In this document: in pieces, positions 23,120 through 26,235 of the stretch
Layout of the letters: every line of letters begins with the position of its first letter
How positions within the stretch are numbered: the first letter of the stretch is position 1
Origin: a virus
Strand: one strand, 5' to 3'
Virus record (IMG/VR): IMGVR_UViG_3300031658_000099
Coordinates: 1 to 26,235 of that record
DNA: 26,235 bases
Notes under the pieces: model-generated
The model's database searches: none
What the model was told of the DNA's origin: nothing
Seen by the model: the letters and a program-made list of their open reading frames with translations, nothing else
Program-made: the position numbers and the translations under genes

Positions 23120-23240
23120 GCTTTGCCAGTATAACGGCAAGAACGAAGTGAAGATTGAATTGTACGGGATAGATGACACGCTCTTCCCTGTTGACTTCGA
23201 CATGATTGAGCATATCATCTTAGAAGAGCTTCGAAAATGA
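22992..23240 (+). CDS. Hypothetical protein (82 aa)
   Basis: The protein MEHYTIELEDNTSLEIEYEVDAGVEGSYHEAP... is acidic with alternating hydrophobic residues, then CKLCQYNGKNEVKIELYGIDD and a final helix (FDMIEHIILEELRK). It looks like a compact alpha/beta protein. I associate the layout with a small conserved protein of Bacteroidota phages but cannot give a function. It ends in an ATGA overlap with the next short gene, and its codon use looks normal for this genome. Confidence 0.7.
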   Translation: MEHYTIELEDNTSLEIEYEVDAGVEGSYHEAPSNGFLSIQSCKLCQYNGKNEVKIELYGIDDTLFPVDFDMIEHIILEELRK

Positions 23241-23389
23241 AGACAGTACAAAAATGGGAGATCACAGTTGAGGTCTTAGAACGAATGAAGCAAACCGAAG
23301 GACTCAACCCGGAGCTTCTTATTTGGATCGACTGCCTAACGAATAGCTTAAAAACTTGTATCGAACAGTTTTCCAATGAAGCAGCTTGA
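23237..23389 (+). CDS. Hypothetical small protein (50 aa)
   Basis: This 50-residue frame starts in an ATGA overlap at 23237 and ends inside the start of the next gene. The product (MKTVQKWEITVEVLERMKQT...LLIWIDCLTNSLKTCIEQF) is predicted mostly helical. No family is recognised. Evidence for it is the perfect chain of short overlaps from 22992 to 23689, which leaves no gap and no alternative frame. Confidence 0.6.
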   Translation: MKTVQKWEITVEVLERMKQTEGLNPELLIWIDCLTNSLKTCIEQFSNEAA

Positions 23390-23537
23390 ACCAACGACCT
23401 TGAAGTTCTATTCTCACGCGGTGGAGACTTACAACGATGACGAATTAAACAGATACTTCTTTGACCTTCAAACGGCATTTGATGCCATTGAGAACAGAAT
23501 CGGACAGCTTTACCTCAAACAACAATCAGAGCAATGA
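23376..23537 (+). CDS. Hypothetical small protein (53 aa)
   Basis: The 53-residue product (MKQLEPTTLKFYSHAVETYN...YFFDLQTAFDAIENRIGQLY) is helical, with a pattern suited to a two-helix hairpin. It starts 14 bases before the previous stop and ends in an ATGA overlap. No family is recognised. Confidence 0.6.
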   Translation: MKQLEPTTLKFYSHAVETYNDDELNRYFFDLQTAFDAIENRIGQLYLKQQSEQ

Positions 23538-23689
23538 AACGAAATAGCTATATCTGCGTTCAATCCTCGGTCAGCGAGAATGCCGCTTCGAATTACAACG
23601 AGTTCGCCAACAACTTGCGTGATCACAGAAACTTTGAGGATGCATGGGAAGACTTTAAGCGTCAAATCGTAAGAGCCAGAACGAAATGA
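23534..23689 (+). CDS. Hypothetical small protein (51 aa)
   Basis: The 51-residue product (MKRNSYICVQSSVSENAASNYNEFANNLRD...FEDAWEDFKRQIV) has polar residues first and a charged helix at the end. It begins and ends in ATGA overlaps (23534 and 23686), strong circumstantial support for translation. Function is unknown. Confidence 0.6.
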   Translation: MKRNSYICVQSSVSENAASNYNEFANNLRDHRNFEDAWEDFKRQIVRARTK

Positions 23690-24000
23690 GCAAGCTATCA
23701 ACCTGCTGCGGAGAAGAACGAAAGGGAGACGTTGAAATCTGTCCTTCTTGTAAGGAATGGGCAGACTTCGAAGAGGAAGATGTTGAGGGAATGCGTGAGT
23801 ACGCTTTGAAGCTTCTCAGCACCTCAAGCCTTCGGGATGATGATGACGGTTTAGAGGATGAGCTACTTGAAACAACACCAACGGAGGAGCGATGGAATGA
23901 GATATTCCTACGGCTGCGATCACACCAACTGCGACCGATAGACCTCCCGAATTTTAACCAGACAGAATTTAGCCAATCTTACAAGGAGAGCGGCATTTAA
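23686..24000 (+). CDS. Zinc-ribbon-like small protein (104 aa)
   Basis: The N-terminus has STCCGEE (Cys7, Cys8) and ICPSCKEWADFEEE (Cys19, Cys22), forming a compact zinc-ribbon-like knuckle. An acidic middle (RDDDDGLEDELLE) and a C-terminal part ending NFNQTEFSQSYKESGI follow. Similar short CCGxE...ICxxCKE proteins are, as I recall, frequent in Bacteroidota phages. It may bind nucleic acid or a host protein. It starts in an ATGA overlap and is followed by a 20-base gap. Confidence 0.65.
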   Translation: MSKLSTCCGEERKGDVEICPSCKEWADFEEEDVEGMREYALKLLSTSSLRDDDDGLEDELLETTPTEERWNEIFLRLRSHQLRPIDLPNFNQTEFSQSYKESGI

Positions 24001-24020
24001 CTCCATAAAAACCTAACACT

Positions 24021-24407
24021 ATGGAAACGAGTAAAATCAAGTCGATTGACAAAACCGACAACACTTGGATGGGACAATCCGGAACGATGTACGACTACAC
24101 GGTCTGCCTTGAAGACGGAACAGAAGGAACGGCAGCAAGCCCCAACGCCGAAAAACCACCTTACGACGTAGGGGATGAGGTCGAGTACAACAAGACCGTG
24201 AACAATTGGGGGACGAAGCTCAAGATAAAGAAGGCAGGAGGATTCTCACAAGGGGGTGGATTTAAAGACAACGCCGAAACTACCAAGCGCATCGGTGCGA
24301 GTTGGGCTATTGGTTTGGCTATTCAGCAGGAGAGCGATCCAGAGAAGATTATCGAAGCCGCGGAACACCTCATCAACTTGCGTGATGCTTTAATGTCGAA
24401 GCTATGA
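24021..24407 (+). CDS. Possible single-stranded DNA-binding / OB-fold-like protein (128 aa)
   Basis: The first 70 residues read as a small beta-barrel: SGTMYDYTVCLEDGTEGTA, then PPYDVGDEVEYNKTVNNWGTKLKIKKA. A Gly-rich linker (GGFSQGGGF) and a C-terminal helical segment (RIGASWAIGLAIQQES, then IIEAAEHLINLRDALM) follow. This arrangement resembles small SSB-like or replication accessory proteins of Bacteroidota phages, and the position shortly before the replication initiator fits. No decisive motif is present, so the call is tentative. The ATG is preceded by an A-rich stretch without a Shine-Dalgarno. Confidence 0.45.
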   Translation: METSKIKSIDKTDNTWMGQSGTMYDYTVCLEDGTEGTAASPNAEKPPYDVGDEVEYNKTVNNWGTKLKIKKAGGFSQGGGFKDNAETTKRIGASWAIGLAIQQESDPEKIIEAAEHLINLRDALMSKL

Positions 24408-24736
24408 GCAGATACAGATGGACGTTGAACGAAGAGAAGTTGCTTGCAGAGATGGTGAATATCACTTGCGAGAAACAAACGGGACGCATTGACTGGAAGC
24501 TCATGAGGCCAATCGGAAGCCATACGCTTGCTGCAATGCAGACGCGATGGAGTAAGAACTTGAAACCCGAATACACTTGGAACGGAAAGAAGTACATTCT
24601 AAGCGAGCAGACTACATCCAAGGTATCAACACCTAAGAAGAAGAGAGAACGTGCAAAGAAGACCCCTCAAATCAAGTCTGTGAAGATATCACGCTCTTTC
24701 CTTTGGGGGGCAATCAAATACGAACGCTATGAATAA
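24404..24736 (+). CDS. SANT/Myb-like DNA-binding protein (110 aa)
   Basis: Residues 4-55 (YRWTLNEEKLLAEMV...KIDWKLMRPIGSHTLAAMQTRWSK type) have the spaced tryptophans and three-helix pattern of SANT/Myb-like domains. Here they are W6, W31 and W48, with RIDWKLMRPI between. The C-terminal half is basic (TPKKKRERAKKTPQIK), consistent with DNA binding. Such domains are known in phage regulators and accessory proteins. It overlaps its neighbours by a few bases on each side. It could regulate the early operon or bind the CACGCA array, both untested. Confidence 0.55.
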   Translation: MSRYRWTLNEEKLLAEMVNITCEKQTGRIDWKLMRPIGSHTLAAMQTRWSKNLKPEYTWNGKKYILSEQTTSKVSTPKKKRERAKKTPQIKSVKISRSFLWGAIKYERYE

Positions 24737-24944
24737 CTTGAAAATCTTCCTTTTAAAGAACTACGGTTCTATTAAAAACGTAGGGGATGAGCTGCGATTG
24801 AACGAGGCAACCGTTCGGAGTTGGTATGACTACCGACCGCGCAATATGATGAAGTATCTTCCAGAGATATCGAAGCAATGTGATGCAACCTTCGCGGAAA
24901 TCATTAGAGAAGTCATGGAACGCGAGAGCAATTTGAACAACTGA
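24729..24944 (+). CDS. Small helix-turn-helix protein, possible regulator (71 aa)
   Basis: The 71-residue protein contains a helix-turn-helix pattern, GSIKNVGDELRLNEATVRSWYDYRP, followed by NMMKYLPEISKQCDATFAEIIREV, as in compact Cro/CI-like proteins. It is the last gene before a strong terminator and directly precedes the replication genes. It is the only repressor-like protein in the genome; without an integrase, a transcription switch of lytic growth is likelier than lysogeny control. Confidence 0.6.
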   Translation: MNNLKIFLLKNYGSIKNVGDELRLNEATVRSWYDYRPRNMMKYLPEISKQCDATFAEIIREVMERESNLNN

Positions 24945-24951
24945 GGAAATG

Positions 24952-24979
24952 GGGAGGGTGTTATTCCCTCCCTTTTTTT
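24952..24979 (+). terminator. Rho-independent terminator before the replication genes
   Basis: GGGAGGG at 24952-24958 and CCCTCCC at 24966-24972 form a perfect seven-pair stem with a 7-base loop, followed by seven T residues. It separates the early small-gene operon from the replication initiator. Confidence 0.93.
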
Positions 24980-24991
24980 ATCTTTCGCCAA

Positions 24992-25729
24992 ATGAAACAG
25001 AAAACCAACGGAATTTGGATCCCCGAAGAGATTTGGGAACTCGAAGACCTCAACCCAATGCAACGAATCTTCCTTTCTAAAGTCCATGCGCTATCTCAAA
25101 AGGACGGCTCGTGTTGGGCAGGCGATGACTTCCTTGCTGAAGCGTTGAGGGTATCCCCGCAGTACGTGAGGAAGATGCGTCAAGCACTTTGCGAGAGCGA
25201 GTATCTGGAATGTCAGGGATATGGACACCAAAGGAAGATGACAATCAACCTCGATTTGAAAGAAGCAACTACAGTTGCAAGTAGAAAAACCAAGAAGCAA
25301 CCACAGTTGCAAAAGAAGCAACCACAGTTGCAAGAGTTGCAACAGGAGGCGCAACTAAAAGCAACTACAGTTGCGCATAGTATAGACTATAGTAAAGAAC
25401 AGAATATAGAACATACTATAGAAGGGATTTTGCTTCCTTTTGATTCTCAAGATTTCAAAGATTCTTGGATCATGTGGAAACAAGAACGCAAAGAACAAAA
25501 AAAGAAACCGTATACCTTGCGAGGAGAACAAGCACAACTTCACAGATTACAAAAACTATCAGACAATGACCAACGAACAGCCATCGACATCATTACCTAT
25601 TCAATTGCCCAAGGATACCAGGGACTCTTCGCAGAGCGAGGAACTGCAAAGAAGGGAATACTTACAAGCCAAAGCGACAGAGATAAGCTTGAGGAGTATA
25701 TCCGCACCGGGTCTATTTCAAGCCAATAA
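24992..25729 (+). CDS. Replication initiator (lambda O / DnaD-like layout) with internal origin
   Basis: The 245-residue protein has an N-terminal winged-helix-type domain (MKQKTNGIWIPEEIWELEDL...FLAEALRVSPQYVRKMRQAL, residues 1-90). A Gln/Lys-rich linker (about 92-128) is encoded by the iterons. The C-terminal part ends DNDQRTAIDIITYSIAQGYQGLFA, typical of phage replication proteins with a DnaD-like tail. Initiators of this kind bind origin repeats inside their own gene and recruit the helicase loader. The next gene begins inside its last 164 bases in another frame. It follows a terminator, and I see no clear promoter in the 12 bases before its ATG. Confidence 0.75.
   Translation: MKQKTNGIWIPEEIWELEDLNPMQRIFLSKVHALSQKDGSCWAGDDFLAEALRVSPQYVRKMRQALCESEYLECQGYGHQRKMTINLDLKEATTVASRKTKKQPQLQKKQPQLQELQQEAQLKATTVAHSIDYSKEQNIEHTIEGILLPFDSQDFKDSWIMWKQERKEQKKKPYTLRGEQAQLHRLQKLSDNDQRTAIDIITYSIAQGYQGLFAERGTAKKGILTSQSDRDKLEEYIRTGSISSQ
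25265..25421 (+). other. Candidate replication origin: four palindromic iterons plus A+T-rich unwinding tract
   Basis: GCAACYACAGTTGC occurs at 25265, 25297, 25318 and 25361 (14 bases each, with dyad arms GCAAC/GTTGC). The start-to-start distances are 32, 21 and 43 bases, about 3, 2 and 4 helical turns, so the sites face the same side. Half-sites lie near 25336 and 25351. An A+T-rich stretch with TATAG at 25381, 25388, 25405 and 25417 follows. The layout mirrors the lambda origin inside gene O. Confidence 0.8.
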
Positions 25730-26195
25730 CGAGCAAGCCTGGAAGGAGGGAACGAATATCCGAACAGCTCTCAGAGTCCAACCCGAAGCAACACGCGGGG
25801 CGGTGATCTCAATGGTGAAAAGCGTCTGCGATTTTGTAGAAGCAAAGAAGACTCTCCAAACTCTTACAGATTACGCGCTTTGTGCAGAGACTATCTTCGA
25901 TATTTTCCCTACATTGAAGCTCGAAGAGTTCCGACTCATTTGCGACCGTATGAAAACGGGCTATTACGGCAAGTATTACGAGCGTTTGAAGATTCAGGAA
26001 TTTCGAGAGTGTATTATCAAGCATGAAGAAGAACGGATCCCAATACTGGAGAGAATCAACAGCCACATCACACGCGGCAGCGATTCCGACCGTGTGGCAT
26101 TTGAACCGCAATCGATGGCAGACCTCAGAAGAAAACGCGATCCACTAAACATACCCGGATTAAATGAGCCTAAGCAAAGCAAAGAAGAAACTTGA
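25566..26195 (+). CDS. Helicase-loader-like protein, overlapping the initiator and crossing the circle join
   Basis: ATG at 25566 gives 209 residues; an in-frame start at 25440 is possible but lies deeper in the initiator gene. The C-terminal part contains IFDIFPTLKLEEFRLICDRMKTGYYGKYYERLKIQEFRECI, a pattern (F..MK.G.YGK.Y.RL) that I recall from a helicase-loader-like/DUF6633-type family in Bacteroidota elements. A loader next to the initiator and origin is the expected order. The first 164 bases are read in a different frame from the initiator, and no Shine-Dalgarno is seen. The end overlaps the NinG gene. Confidence 0.6.
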   Translation: MTNEQPSTSLPIQLPKDTRDSSQSEELQRREYLQAKATEISLRSISAPGLFQANNEQAWKEGTNIRTALRVQPEATRGAVISMVKSVCDFVEAKKTLQTLTDYALCAETIFDIFPTLKLEEFRLICDRMKTGYYGKYYERLKIQEFRECIIKHEEERIPILERINSHITRGSDSDRVAFEPQSMADLRRKRDPLNIPGLNEPKQSKEET

Positions 26196-26235
26196 TACCG
26201 TCTTCTCTCAGTTCATACGTCTTCGCGGATGCAAT
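25982..26235. repeat. Terminal redundancy, right copy (genome wrap-around)
   Basis: This is the right-hand partner of bases 1-254, differing only at 26108 (G instead of T). It contains the last part of the helicase-loader-like gene and the first 72 bases of the NinG-like gene. The mismatch argues against a simple assembler k-mer overlap and for overlapping reads from a variable population, or for a sequencing error. Confidence 0.95.
26164..26235 (+). CDS. 5' part of the NinG-like gene (repeat of 183-254)
   Basis: These 72 bases are identical to the start of the NinG-like gene at 183 and are cut off by the end of the window. They are the wrap-around copy of one gene, not a second gene. Confidence 0.9.
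   Translation, partial: MSLSKAKKKLDTVFSQFIRLRGCN

Noticed and set aside
24729-24944. Lysogeny repressor
   Set aside because: The protein has a helix-turn-helix but no integrase, attachment site or divergent promoter region accompanies it, so temperate control is not supported.
24979-24986. TATCTTTC as a promoter -7 element for the initiator gene
   Set aside because: It has one mismatch to TAnnTTTG, overlaps the terminator T tract, lies only 5 bases before the ATG and has no -33 element.

Overview
The window is one complete genome unit of a small tailed bacteriophage, read once around and slightly past its start. The last 254 bases repeat the first 254 with a single difference, and one gene runs across the join, so the unit is a circular or circularly permuted molecule of 25,981 bp. 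All recognisable genes lie on the + strand and are packed tightly, mostly with ATGA, TAATG or TGATG stop-start overlaps. A terminase, portal, capsid, tape-measure protein and tail genes make it a siphovirus-type phage. The host is most likely a member of the Bacteroidota (perhaps Flavobacteriia). The reasons are a textbook TTTG-N19-TATATTTG promoter of that phylum, A-rich leaders without Shine-Dalgarno sequences, and many proteins resembling families I know from phages of that phylum. I see no integrase or excisionase, and only one small helix-turn-helix protein that could be a regulator, so a virulent lifestyle is likelier than a temperate one.

Layout. (1) 22.57-24.98 kb: a promoter followed by a run of small early-type genes, including zinc-binding, SANT/Myb-like and helix-turn-helix proteins and a possible single-strand DNA-binding protein, closed by a strong terminator. 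(2) 24.99 kb, across the join, to 4.43 kb: replication initiator with a lambda-like origin embedded in it, helicase-loader-like protein, NinG-type nuclease, sigma-like factor, a cysteine-rich protein, orphan cytosine-5 DNA methyltransferase, ParB-like protein, and the small and large terminase subunits. (3) 4.43-5.04 kb: a short promoter-gene-peptide-terminator cassette, then a non-coding stretch with phased CACGCA repeats. (4) 5.04-22.47 kb: the late operon. It holds a tail-assembly chaperone with a probable -1 frameshift, a 1026-residue fibre, tail proteins, tape measure, XkdF-like protease, scaffold-like protein, major capsid, tail tube, portal, head-tail connector, a coiled-coil membrane protein, M15-type endolysin, metallophosphoesterase and holin, ending in a GNRA-loop terminator.

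The most unusual features are these. A promoter/leader plus a short conserved peptide (NEPEW...QQVLDRT) occurs twice, once at each edge of the late operon, around two unrelated small genes. The chaperone has a T9 slippery run with about 190 bp of apparent dual coding. The initiator gene contains four phased palindromic iterons and an AT-rich tract with TATAG repeats. A second phased repeat array lies just upstream of the late operon. The late operon order is non-canonical, with most tail genes before the head genes and the portal after the capsid.

Likely working: the initiator binds its internal iterons and hands over to the loader. The sigma-like factor, placed between the replication and packaging genes, is a candidate switch to late transcription. 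Terminase and portal package DNA into heads built by protease, scaffold and capsid. The endolysin and holin release progeny. All product names come from reading translated sequence and recalled family patterns; no database search was possible.
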